A program made the position numbers and the translations under genes. A DNA stretch of 51,393 nt from Mycobacterium sp. (GTDB lineage: Bacteria > Actinomycetota > Actinomycetes > Mycobacteriales > Mycobacteriaceae), in NCBI RefSeq assembly GCF_019247635.1, contig NZ_JAFBAR010000008.1, forward strand, positions 1 to 51,393, in the 5' to 3' direction. This document shows, one piece after another, positions 8,730 to 19,326 of the stretch. Position 1 is the stretch's first letter. The number at the start of each line of letters is the position of its first letter. Under the pieces are notes generated by a model. That model did not search any database, was not told where the DNA came from, and saw nothing but the letters and a program-made list of their open reading frames with translations.

Positions 8730-9548
8730 GAGGATCTGTCCGATCCGCAGCTCCAGAGCACGCTGGCCGACATCGTCGATGTTGATTCCGAACCGCTCGC
8801 GCAGCGCGCCGACGACCGCGGCCGCGTCGGCGAGAACGATCTTCTCCGTTCCGTCCCGGCGATGGATTGCCAGGTCGCGGCCGGCCAGGTTGATCCGGGC
8901 GTCCTCGGTGATCAACGCGGTCATCAAGCTGGTGACAAAGAACGACGACGGGTGGGTCGAGACATACCAACATCCCACTTGCAGGTCGATCTGCGGTTGG
9001 GTCTGCGTGGTGAACACGTAGAGGTCCTGCCAGTGCTCGCGGACCAGCGCCTGCAGCACCAGCCCGTCACCGCGGTCTTCGAGGCGGTACGGTTCGTGCG
9101 TCGTCGGCTGGACGCTGCCGGTTTCGAGGCGAATGGGTGAGGTCAGGGTCTGGCCCCCGAACCCGACGTCGACGAGGTAGGCGCCGCCGGAGCCCGGAAA
9201 CGTCACCGCCAGCATGGTGTGGGTCTGTTCCGGTGGCGGGGCAACCGGCTCGCGCATCCAGACCACCCGGCCGGCCAGGCGCCGCACCCCGAATCCGAGT
9301 TCCGCCAGCACGGAGCCCATCAACCCGTTCTGTTCGTAGCAGTAGCCGCCGCGGCGCCGGCGTACCAGCTTGTCGGTCAGAGCTTCCGGGCTGAGGTCGA
9401 AGACAGGTGTGCCCAGCAGCGGATCCAGGTTCTCGAACGGAATGGTCCCGGTGTGAGCGGTCATCAGACCCTGCAGCACCTCCAGGGTTGGCTCGGTGCC
9501 GCCGCGGTAGTTGACGCGATCGAAATATCCGGCGAGATCAACTGACAT
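8721..9548 (-). CDS. nat: Arylamine N-acetyltransferase
   Basis: 275 residues from ATG 9548; the 34-codon extension upstream is rejected. The NAT catalytic triad is complete and at canonical numbers: C70 in RRGGYCYEQNG, H110 in PPPEQTHTM and D127 in YLVDVGFGGQ. NAT transfers acyl groups from acyl-CoA, including propionyl-CoA in mycobacteria, to arylamines and hydrazines such as isoniazid. In M. tuberculosis nat lies directly downstream of hsaADCB and shares their transcript. Here a coiled-coil gene and a CYTH-CHAD gene lie between, and no KstR-like site is visible upstream of nat. Confidence 0.93.
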   Translation of the reverse strand: MSVDLAGYFDRVNYRGGTEPTLEVLQGLMTAHTGTIPFENLDPLLGTPVFDLSPEALTDKLVRRRRGGYCYEQNGLMGSVLAELGFGVRRLAGRVVWMREPVAPPPEQTHTMLAVTFPGSGGAYLVDVGFGGQTLTSPIRLETGSVQPTTHEPYRLEDRGDGLVLQALVREHWQDLYVFTTQTQPQIDLQVGCWYVSTHPSSFFVTSLMTALITEDARINLAGRDLAIHRRDGTEKIVLADAAAVVGALRERFGINIDDVGQRALELRIGQILGG

Positions 9549-9662
9549 AGGGCCATTCTGGCCCCGCGTTTCTCGGCGCCGCCTCCGAGCTTGTTTTATT
9601 TCCGTCAAATACGGGGATTCGGACCTAACCACGGAATACGGATACACCAATTGGAGCTCATG

Positions 9663-10115
9663 ATGAGTACCAGCACTATCGTCTGGATTGTCGCCGCCGC
9701 AGTAGTAGCGATCCTGCTGATTGCCGGGTTGGTCATCTTGGCCGCTAGAGCGACGAAGCGGCGCCGCCAGCGGCAGGCCGAGGAGATCCGGGAGCAGGCC
9801 AGATTAGAGACCGCCAGGGTGGAACGGCGTGAAGCCCTCGCTCAGGAGACGGCCGCCAAAGCCCGTGCCGCGCAGGCCGAAGCCGAGGCCAAGGCCGCCG
9901 AGGCCGCTCGATTGCAGGAGCGAGCGGCCAATCACCAGAGCGAAGCGGCAACGTCGCGTGAGCAGCTTGACGAGCAGTGGCATCGTGCCGACAGCATCGA
10001 TCCGAAAACCAGGAATCAGCAGCGCGAGAGCACTGATACCGAGCAGCTGTCGACGGACACCGCGTGGAGCCAGGAGTCCGGTGAGCCGGCGACCAGCCCG
10101 GAGGCCGCCCGCTAG
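9663..10115 (+). CDS. Membrane-anchored coiled-coil protein of unknown function
   Basis: 150 residues. An N-terminal transmembrane helix (IVWIVAAAVVAILLIAGLVI, about residues 6-25) is followed at once by basic residues (KRRRQRQ), so the rest should be cytoplasmic. Next comes an Ala/Glu/Arg/Lys-rich heptad-like stretch of about 70 residues that looks like a long coiled coil, then a polar Ser/Thr/Asp tail. ATG 9663 has GGAG 6 bases upstream; ATG 9660 is the alternative. I recognise no family. It faces nat head-to-head and CYTH-CHAD tail-to-tail and is part of the insertion separating nat from hsaB. Confidence 0.75.
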   Translation: MSTSTIVWIVAAAVVAILLIAGLVILAARATKRRRQRQAEEIREQARLETARVERREALAQETAAKARAAQAEAEAKAAEAARLQERAANHQSEAATSREQLDEQWHRADSIDPKTRNQQRESTDTEQLSTDTAWSQESGEPATSPEAAR

Positions 10116-10125
10116 GCAGACCGAC

Positions 10126-10158
10126 TCAGCCGCCGCGAGTGAACCTCGCGGCGGCTGA
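10126..10158. terminator. 14-bp perfect inverted repeat between convergent genes
   Basis: Arms 10126-10139 and 10145-10158 (TCAGCCGCCGCGAG and its complement) are separated by a 5-base loop, tgaac. It lies between the coiled-coil gene and the CYTH-CHAD gene, which converge. The GC-rich stem without a U-tract suits a bidirectional mycobacterial terminator. Confidence 0.75.
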
Positions 10159-10178
10159 TGTCGGCTGATGTCGATGTT

Positions 10179-11555
10179 TCAAATGTTTCTTGCCGCAGCG
10201 CGGCTTTGGCGGGCGATCTGCTGTTCACGCGCGTACAGGATGCCGAAGGTGAAACCGTTCTCGCCGTCGGTGGTTCCGGCCGCCACCGCCATCCGGCGAA
10301 GCGTTTCGATGGCGACCATCGTGTCCTGATGGTCGCCGAGCACGCTCTGTATCTCCTTGTAGTGCTTGGCCGTTCGCTTCATCCGCTTGTCAAACGGCCG
10401 GCACAGCTCGGCGGCGTAACGGGCACGCTTAGCGGCTTTACGCGCGCGGTGAAGCACGGCGTCGTCTCCGGATTCAAGCGCCGCGGCCAGCCGCCGGTCG
10501 GCCTTCCGCCCGGCGCGTCGCGTTTTGTTTCTCAGCGCGCTCACGGCAATGTCGCGGTCGACGGGCGGTTGCAGGCGCCAATGGCACAGCGTCGCCATGA
10601 CGGTCAGATAACGCTCGGACTCCATCGCCTCGCTGACCTGAGTCCGCGCGGGAAATTCGACGGCTTGCAGGTCCTGGCGGATCCGCGACTGGACCGGACC
10701 AAGGATCAACTTGTCGGGGACGTCCTGTAACGCTTCGGTGAAACGGCGTCGTTGGACCTGGCAATCGCGAACGGCGCCAAGCAATCCCGCGAACCACTTG
10801 AGTTCACCCTCCAGCGTGTCGACCGAGGGATCGTCGAACTGGTTGCCAAATACTCGTAGCGTGCTGCGCAATCGCCGGATCGCCACACGGGTGTCGTGAA
10901 TGGGATCCCGCCCGCGGCGCAGCGCAATGTCGCCCGCGATCACCTGATCGATCTGTGCGTTCAGGTAAGCGACGAGCGCCCGAGAGCCCGGCGTTGCGGG
11001 CTTGGGTGTGGCTGCTGGCGGGCAGGCACGAGCGAGTCGCGACGAGTAGCGGACCGGTCGGGCCCCTCCGGAACGCAGCCGCTTGGCGAACCGCTTGGCG
11101 AGCGAGGAAGCACCGGATTCAACTTTGATCTCACGCCACGCCAGCAGACGCTCACCGACCGATGCGCGGACGCGATCATCATCGACCTCGACGCACCTTT
11201 GCGGTGTGCCGATCCGGTGGTGTTCGCGCACGGTGTGAATCTTGGCGAGGGTTTCGATCGGCTTGCGCAGCGTGACGCCGGTGAGCAGGGCGATGGCCTC
11301 GGCAGGTGGATCGTCGGAAGGCAGCCAACGCAATTCAGCCGGCCCGTGACCGTCGGGAATCTTTAGCAGCCAACCGGTTTCGCGGTCGCCGTCGCGGCGG
11401 CGCAGCTCGATCCCGTGCGCCCGCAGATCCTGGTCGGCAGTGTCGTAGTAGACGTTCGTCATGTCGATGGTGTCGTGTTGGGCTTCGCTGTTGTCAACCA
11501 GGTCTTCCAGCGTCGGCAGTACGAATTGATCATCGATGTCCCACTTGTCTCGCAT
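10179..11555 (-). CDS. CYTH-CHAD domain protein
   Basis: 458 residues from ATG 11555. The first 190 or so form a CYTH (triphosphate tunnel) domain (KWDIDDQFVLPTLEDLV, YYDTADQDLRAHGIELRRRDGD, GWLLKIPDG). Residues from about 200 form a CHAD domain with the conserved histidine motifs HDTRVAIRRLRSTLRVF and HRARKAAKRARYAAEL, which bind polyphosphate in studied CHAD proteins. The usual N-terminal ExExK metal/triphosphate motif is missing: the aligned positions read NMRDK. The CYTH half may therefore be catalytically dead or bind differently. An in-frame extension to 11792 carries a repetitive sequence and is not likely to be translated. The gene is absent from this place in M. tuberculosis. Confidence 0.82.
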   Translation of the reverse strand: MRDKWDIDDQFVLPTLEDLVDNSEAQHDTIDMTNVYYDTADQDLRAHGIELRRRDGDRETGWLLKIPDGHGPAELRWLPSDDPPAEAIALLTGVTLRKPIETLAKIHTVREHHRIGTPQRCVEVDDDRVRASVGERLLAWREIKVESGASSLAKRFAKRLRSGGARPVRYSSRLARACPPAATPKPATPGSRALVAYLNAQIDQVIAGDIALRRGRDPIHDTRVAIRRLRSTLRVFGNQFDDPSVDTLEGELKWFAGLLGAVRDCQVQRRRFTEALQDVPDKLILGPVQSRIRQDLQAVEFPARTQVSEAMESERYLTVMATLCHWRLQPPVDRDIAVSALRNKTRRAGRKADRRLAAALESGDDAVLHRARKAAKRARYAAELCRPFDKRMKRTAKHYKEIQSVLGDHQDTMVAIETLRRMAVAAGTTDGENGFTFGILYAREQQIARQSRAAARNI

Positions 11556-11576
11556 ATTGAACGCATTGCCAAAAAC

Positions 11577-11618
11577 GCCGTCACCAAACGTCGGCACGCC
11601 GTCACCAAACGTCGGCAC
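11577..11618. repeat. 21-bp tandem repeat, two perfect copies plus a partial third
   Basis: The unit GCCGTCACCAAACGTCGGCA+C occurs at 11577-11597 and 11598-11618. A third copy starts at 11619 but diverges after five bases. The repeat lies just upstream of the CYTH-CHAD start, in its probable leader or promoter. It is in phase with codons, so it would also extend the reading frame if an upstream start were used. Confidence 0.85.
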
Positions 11619-11734
11619 GCCGTCGCACACTGGTGCGACGCGGTTGTGCCACGAAGTCGAAAAAGTTATTGGCCCACCCAGGCCAGGGCTGATGCCGGAA
11701 TCGTGAAGCGACTGCCGTGAACGACTCGAAGCGA

Positions 11735-12301
11735 TTAGAGCCAGGTGTCCTGTGTGGTCGTCGTGAGGAAGGCTTCCAGGTCGTCGCGCCACTGTGCGGG
11801 TGTCGTCTTGTCCGGCTCGATACCGGTGTAGTCGCCGCGGTAGAAAAGCAGCGGCCGCGGCTTGATCTTGGGCGCCTCCGACAGCGACTGAACCGCGCCG
11901 AACACCACGAAGTGATCACCGCCGTCGTGCACGGACGCCACCGTGCAGTCGATGTACGCCAGCGAACTGTCGATGATTGGCGAGCCAAGCTCCGAAGGGT
12001 GCCAGTCGATTCCGGCAAACTTGTCGGGCTCCTTCGAACCAAACCTCGCCGAGACCGGCTTTTGCTTCTCTGTCAGCACGTTGACGCAGAACCGCCCGCT
12101 GGCCTCGATGGCTTTCCACGATCGCGACACCTTGGTCGGGCAGAACAGCACCAGCGGCGGGTCCAGCGACAGGGCCGCGAACGACTGGCACGCAAAGCCG
12201 ATCGGCACGTCGTCGTGCACCGTGGTGATGATGGTGATCCCGGTGCAGAACTGACCCAGCACGCTGCGGAAGGTACGTGGGTCGAGCGACGCGGCAGACA
12301 T
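11735..12301 (-). CDS. hsaB: HsaB, flavin reductase of the 3-HSA monooxygenase
   Basis: 188 residues with the flavin-reductase split-barrel fold (FRSVLGQFCTGITIITTV, GFACQSFAALSLDPPLVLFCPT, FCVNVLTEKQKPVSARF). HsaB supplies reduced flavin to HsaA for hydroxylation of 3-HSA, the phenolic A-ring product of cholesterol catabolism. It starts at ATG 12301, 2 bases after the hsaC stop, and is the last gene of the hsaA-D-C-B run, which is probably one transcript under KstR. Length and sequence agree closely with Rv3567c. The longer open frame upstream is a shadow of hsaC. Confidence 0.93.
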   Translation of the reverse strand: MSAASLDPRTFRSVLGQFCTGITIITTVHDDVPIGFACQSFAALSLDPPLVLFCPTKVSRSWKAIEASGRFCVNVLTEKQKPVSARFGSKEPDKFAGIDWHPSELGSPIIDSSLAYIDCTVASVHDGGDHFVVFGAVQSLSEAPKIKPRPLLFYRGDYTGIEPDKTTPAQWRDDLEAFLTTTTQDTWL

Positions 12302-12303
12302 GG

Positions 12304-15271
<2,968 letters not shown>

Positions 15272-15311
15272 TTATGTTTGCCTCCTGGGAGTACGGACTT
15301 ACACAGCAGAC

Positions 15312-15325
15312 TAGAACACGTTCCG
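15312..15325. promoter_or_regulatory. KstR-like operator, hsaA-proximal
   Basis: TAGAACACGTTCCG matches the KstR core TnnAACnnGTTnnA at all positions except the last (G for A). It lies in the 148-base divergent region, nearer to hsaA. KstR is released by 3-oxo-cholestenoyl-type CoA thioesters. Confidence 0.78.
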
Positions 15326-15379
15326 ATTTGTGTCGAGCAGGGTAATCCTGCGGCTGGTAGCGGCGTGAATTGGGTTTTC

Positions 15380-15393
15380 TGTAACATGTTCTA
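15380..15393. promoter_or_regulatory. KstR operator, kshB-proximal
   Basis: TGTAACATGTTCTA fits TnnAACnnGTTnnA fully. It ends 26 bases before the kshB TTG start and probably overlaps the kshB promoter. It is the second KstR site in this intergenic region, centred 68 bases from the first. Confidence 0.85.
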
Positions 15394-15419
15394 GTTGCCA
15401 GCGAAGAGAGGGCGGGTCG

Positions 15420-16502
15420 TTGACCGAGGGCATTCCCGACGAGCCACTGGGCGACCATGTCCTTGAGCTGCAAATCGCGGAGGTCGTCGCCGAGACCGAC
15501 GACGCGCGGTCACTGGTGCTCGCGGTGCCGGATGCGTCCGGCGACCCCGCGATCCCGCCGGAGCGGCTGCGCTACGCACCCGGCCAATTCCTGACGCTGC
15601 GCGTGCCGAGCGATCGCACCGGTTCGGTGGCCCGCTGCTATTCGTTGTGCAGCTCGCCGTCCACCGACGAGGCCCTCACCGTCACCGTCAAGCGAACCGC
15701 GGACGGTTACGCCTCGAACTGGCTGTGCGAGCACGCGCACCCGGGCATGCGCATCCACGTACTGGCTCCGTCGGGCAATTTCGTACCCAAGTCACTCGAC
15801 GACAACTTCCTGCTGCTGGCCGCGGGCAGCGGGATCACCCCGATCATGTCGATCTGCAAATCGGCGCTCGCCGAAGGCGGCGGCCAGGTCGCCCTGCTCT
15901 ACGCCAATCGCGACGACCGCTCGGTGATCTTTCGCGACGCATTGCTCGAGCTGGCCGCCAAGTATCCCGACCGGCTCACGATCGTGCACTGGCTGGAATC
16001 GCTGCAGGGGCTGCCCGACGCCGCCGCACTGGCGAAGCTGGCCGCTTCCTACACAGATCGGCAGGCGTTCATCTGCGGGCCCGGCCCGTTCATGGAAGCC
16101 GCGCGCGAAGCCCTCGAGACGCTGAAAGTGCCTGCGCCGCAAATACATATCGAAATCTTTAAATCGCTGGAATCCGATCCGTTCGCGGCGGTCAAGATTG
16201 CCGACACCGCAGAGGGCGACGAGGCGCCGGCCACCGCGGTGGTCGAACTCGACGGTGAAACCCACACCGTGTCCTGGCCGCGTAGCGCCAAGCTGCTCGA
16301 CGTGCTGCTGGCCAAGGGCCTCGACGCACCGTTTTCGTGCCGGGAGGGTCACTGTGGTGCCTGCGCCTGCACCATGCGCAGCGGCAAAGTGACGATGGAG
16401 GTCAACGATGTGCTCGAGCAGCAGGACCTCGACGACGGGCTAATTCTGGCCTGTCAATCTCACCCGGAATCTGATTCGGTAGAAGTGACCTACGACGAGT
16501 AG
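15420..16502 (+). CDS. kshB: KshB, reductase component of 3-ketosteroid 9-alpha-hydroxylase
   Basis: 360 residues: an FAD-binding barrel (RCYSLCSSP), an NAD domain (LLLAAGSGITPIMSI, FICGPGPFM) and a C-terminal plant-type [2Fe-2S] ferredoxin domain with ligands CREGHCGACAC and a fourth cysteine in LILACQS. It passes electrons from NADH to the Rieske oxygenase KshA, which hydroxylates C9 and opens ring B. KshA is not in the window. The start is TTG 15420, giving MTEGIPDEPLGDHVLELQ, which agrees with known KshB N-termini; no ATG or GTG fits better. Confidence 0.92.
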   Translation: MTEGIPDEPLGDHVLELQIAEVVAETDDARSLVLAVPDASGDPAIPPERLRYAPGQFLTLRVPSDRTGSVARCYSLCSSPSTDEALTVTVKRTADGYASNWLCEHAHPGMRIHVLAPSGNFVPKSLDDNFLLLAAGSGITPIMSICKSALAEGGGQVALLYANRDDRSVIFRDALLELAAKYPDRLTIVHWLESLQGLPDAAALAKLAASYTDRQAFICGPGPFMEAAREALETLKVPAPQIHIEIFKSLESDPFAAVKIADTAEGDEAPATAVVELDGETHTVSWPRSAKLLDVLLAKGLDAPFSCREGHCGACACTMRSGKVTMEVNDVLEQQDLDDGLILACQSHPESDSVEVTYDE

Positions 16503-16547
16503 TCGCCGGGTTATGTTCACCCTTGAGTCGGGCTCGGGAAGGGGACC

Positions 16548-17096
16548 ATGATGAAGCGCCTGGTATCGCGTCTGCCGGCGGTCGGAGGCCTCGTCGCGTC
16601 GATGCTCATGTTCGTGTCGACGCCGGCCTCCCTGGCGGCCAGCAACACCGCGACCACCCTGTTTCCGCTGGACGGCCCCAACCAGCTGGAGACGCACACC
16701 TTCCTCAATTGCTTCAAAGCCGACGGCCACTGCGATTTCGTCGCCGGGGCGGACATGCAGACACCTGACGGTGTCACCGGGTTCCCGCCCAGCCTGTGGG
16801 CCCGCCAAACCACCGAAATCCGATCGACCAACCGGATGGCGTACCTGGACGCCCACGCCGCCGGACAGTACGAGAGGATCAACAAAGCGATGGGATCCGA
16901 CGAGATAACCACCGTCTATTTCGGTGAGGGACCGCCGGATAAGTACCAGACGACGGGTCGGATCGACTCGACCGATTGGTCGACGGGCCAGCCCAAGACC
17001 GACGTCAACGTCATCGTCTGCACCCACGTGCAGGTGGTCTACACGGGCGTCAACATCACCTCGCCCAGCACCTGCGCGCAGACGACGTTCTCCTAA
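16548..17096 (+). CDS. Secreted hypothetical protein (Rv3572-like)
   Basis: 182 residues with a clear Sec signal peptide: a basic start (MMKRLVSR), a hydrophobic core (GGLVASMLMFV) and a likely cleavage after ASLA near residue 30. The mature part has cysteines in LNCFKADGHCDF, VIVCTHV and STCAQTTFS, enough for two disulfides, which fits an exported fold. ATG 16551 is an alternative start with better spacing to the GGAAGGGG purine run. Its position after kshB matches Rv3572. I know of no assigned function. Confidence 0.82.
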   Translation: MMKRLVSRLPAVGGLVASMLMFVSTPASLAASNTATTLFPLDGPNQLETHTFLNCFKADGHCDFVAGADMQTPDGVTGFPPSLWARQTTEIRSTNRMAYLDAHAAGQYERINKAMGSDEITTVYFGEGPPDKYQTTGRIDSTDWSTGQPKTDVNVIVCTHVQVVYTGVNITSPSTCAQTTFS

Positions 17097-17180
17097 GTCT
17101 CGTCGCCGAGATTGCCGCCAGGGCTGCGATTTTCGGAAATCAACGACCACCACGGCAATTTCGCTAGATCGCCGCCGGAC

Positions 17181-18971
17181 TCATCCGCCCGTCTTCGGCG
17201 CACCCTCCACCCCGGACAACACGGCCGCCAGGTTGTACCCCGACATCCGCAGCGTCGTGTGATCGCCCGTGCCGTCGTCGCGGGCATACTCTGCGTGCCC
17301 GCTGGCGCCGGTGCGGTGCTCGCTGAGGCGCATCGGGTCGGCGCCGCCGGTCGTCGACAGCTGCGTGATGCCGGGCATCTCGTTGGGGGTGTCGCCGAAC
17401 CACTGATCGTGGTCGCCGCTGCCGAATACCCAGTTAAGCGGGGGCCCTAGGAACGGAATTGCGTCCAACACGACCGGTAGGCGCTGAACCCACCCGATGG
17501 CGTCGCCGGGAGCCTGCTCGTAATAGGCCTGCCCACCGGGCGCCAAGTGCAGATCGCTCACCTGACCCAGTTCCAGCCCGGGCGATCCGTAGAAGACGAC
17601 GTTACGCACCGGGGCGCCCTGTTGCAGGGCCAGGCTGGTGACCAGCGAGCCATAGGAATGGCCGAACGCGGTGATCTCCTGGTGGTGGCTTTCGCTGGTG
17701 ACCGCCAACCCGGTGAAGAAGCTGCTCAGGTGGGGGGCCGCCGAGCGGGCCAGGCCGTCGCCCAGGACTCTGAGGTCGCCCATGTGGGCGGGCGGCTCGT
17801 AACCTACCCACGCGATGGTGGCCACCGAATTCGGGTCCGGGTCACCCGCCCTGCCGAGGATGCTCACGGTGGTTTCGCGAAGGTTCGTAGCCTCGTCGGT
17901 CATGGCGGCCAGGCTGTCTGCGTTTGTGGCTACACCGCCCGTGGTGACCCCGACGTGCGTGGCCCGGTCGACATCCCCGATCCCGATCGCGCTGAGCACG
18001 TGAGGCGAATTAGATTGCGTGTCAAGCAGAATCAGCGTGCGGCGATCCTTGCGCGGGACGCTCCGCGGCGACCCGTCCGGGTTCTTCGGGTACAGCGTCG
18101 TCTGGATTGCGAGCAGATCGTTGTATCGCGTCGAAGCGTTGGCGAGTGCCGCCACCGGGTCAGCGTGGGTTCCGGGAGGCGGTTCGCCGCGCGTATGCAC
18201 GTATTGCCAGTAAACGGCTTCGTCGTGGGTAGCCGTGTCTAGCGACGCTTTGGCCGCCGCGATCTCACGGGGTAGCCGGATCCGGTTGGCGGCGTCGCGG
18301 ATATCGGTCGGAATCCCATCCCGGTCGAGCGCGCCGGGTTGCAGCCGTATGCAGTCGACCTGTTGTTGCGGCGTGAGAGCGTCCCACCAGCGCTTGACAT
18401 CCGCCGGCGGCGCCGAACCGGGCGGTGATGGCGGCATCGGCGGCGTTCGCGTCGGCGCGCCGGATGGTCCGCCGGGGGCGGTCCCGTCGGCGATCTCGAT
18501 CGCGGCGGCCAGATCGTGGTCGGCCGCGTCAGCGTCGTCCAACAGTTGCGCGATACGACCCGGCAGCTCAGCCGTGACGGATTGTTGATGCCGCATCTGG
18601 CTGACCGTCAGCACCGCGGTCTTCCGGGTAAGCGCCCCGGTGCGACTGTCGATGGTGATGAACGCCTGATCGGCGTCGGCCCGGACCTGCGCCAGCCGGT
18701 ACTTCAGGTCGGCGATCTCGGCCGACGCCCTTTGCGCCGCCTCGGCCACCCTCCTGCACAGCTCGCCGTGGTCGACCAGGGTGATTTTGGCCAGATGCGC
18801 CGAGTCTCGGGCCGCGTCGGCGGCCCGGCCCTCCCACGGCAGGAAAGACAGCAGGTCGCCAACGGTATTGCCGGCGGTCTCGGCGCCCTCGGCGCGCGCC
18901 GTCGCCGCGGCGAATACCTGATCGATAGCCGCCGCGTCCCAGGTGTCGATATCAGCCAACGTGAGTGTCAT
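17181..18971 (-). CDS. DUF1023-type alpha/beta hydrolase with N-terminal WXG-like helical domain
   Basis: 596 residues. The first 160 or so are helical and contain a WxG turn at W46-E-G48 (LPWEGRAADAARDSA), as in WXG100/ESX-type proteins. A Pro-rich linker follows (about 166-190), then an alpha/beta-hydrolase domain with the nucleophile elbow at S439 (AFGHSYGSLV) and a candidate histidine near HAEYARDDGTGDH. This layout matches the DUF1023 hydrolases of mycobacteria (Rv2079 and Rv0963c are relatives I recall). The ATG overlaps the preceding small WXG-like gene by 20 bases. I infer ESX-dependent export and lipase/esterase-like activity; neither is shown. The pair interrupts the Rv3572-fadE34 order of M. 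tuberculosis. Confidence 0.82.
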   Translation of the reverse strand: MTLTLADIDTWDAAAIDQVFAAATARAEGAETAGNTVGDLLSFLPWEGRAADAARDSAHLAKITLVDHGELCRRVAEAAQRASAEIADLKYRLAQVRADADQAFITIDSRTGALTRKTAVLTVSQMRHQQSVTAELPGRIAQLLDDADAADHDLAAAIEIADGTAPGGPSGAPTRTPPMPPSPPGSAPPADVKRWWDALTPQQQVDCIRLQPGALDRDGIPTDIRDAANRIRLPREIAAAKASLDTATHDEAVYWQYVHTRGEPPPGTHADPVAALANASTRYNDLLAIQTTLYPKNPDGSPRSVPRKDRRTLILLDTQSNSPHVLSAIGIGDVDRATHVGVTTGGVATNADSLAAMTDEATNLRETTVSILGRAGDPDPNSVATIAWVGYEPPAHMGDLRVLGDGLARSAAPHLSSFFTGLAVTSESHHQEITAFGHSYGSLVTSLALQQGAPVRNVVFYGSPGLELGQVSDLHLAPGGQAYYEQAPGDAIGWVQRLPVVLDAIPFLGPPLNWVFGSGDHDQWFGDTPNEMPGITQLSTTGGADPMRLSEHRTGASGHAEYARDDGTGDHTTLRMSGYNLAAVLSGVEGAPKTGG

Positions 18972-19272
18972 CGATATGGATCAGACGTTGGGCGCAGGCG
19001 CCCCGATCCATCTCGACAAACGTCACCGCCGCGGCATCCAGACCGTCGTGGTGAGCATTCAGCATCGCGTGCTGTGCGGCCGCCGCCGATTGCCAGCGGT
19101 CCAGCATCGCCGATAAGGCTGAGGCGGAGCGGCCAACCCAGCCGGCCTCGGCGTCCCACGCCTGCGACTGCGTGGCCGCGTAGACGGCGGCCAGCTGCTC
19201 ATGCTGCCCGCGTCCCGCTGCGGCGGCACCCCAAACCAGTTCCGGGACAACGCCAAGACGTCCGCCGCGCAT
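18952..19272 (-). CDS. Small WXG100-like (ESX-type) protein
   Basis: 106 residues, helix-turn-helix in character. A WVG turn (W45-V-G47) lies between an Ala/Gln-rich helix (HEQLAAVYAATQSQAWDAEAG) and a second long helix (ASALSAMLDRWQSAAAAQHAMLNAHHDGLDAAAVTFVEMD). This is the size and layout of WXG100 proteins secreted as heterodimers by type VII systems. Its reading frame ends inside the start of the DUF1023 hydrolase gene, whose N-terminus also carries a WxG, so the two products may pair. ATG 19272 is the only good start in frame; its ribosome binding site is weak. Confidence 0.7.
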   Translation of the reverse strand: MRGGRLGVVPELVWGAAAAGRGQHEQLAAVYAATQSQAWDAEAGWVGRSASALSAMLDRWQSAAAAQHAMLNAHHDGLDAAAVTFVEMDRGACAQRLIHIDDTHVG

Positions 19273-19326
19273 GGACCGCGATGGTACGAGACCCCCGACG
19301 GCCCCACAATTCAGTTAATGGGTCAG

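Noticed and set aside
17128..17141. GATTT-tcgg-AAATC hairpin between the Rv3572-like gene and the hydrolase
   Set aside because: A 5-bp AT-rich stem is too weak to call as a terminator on sequence alone.
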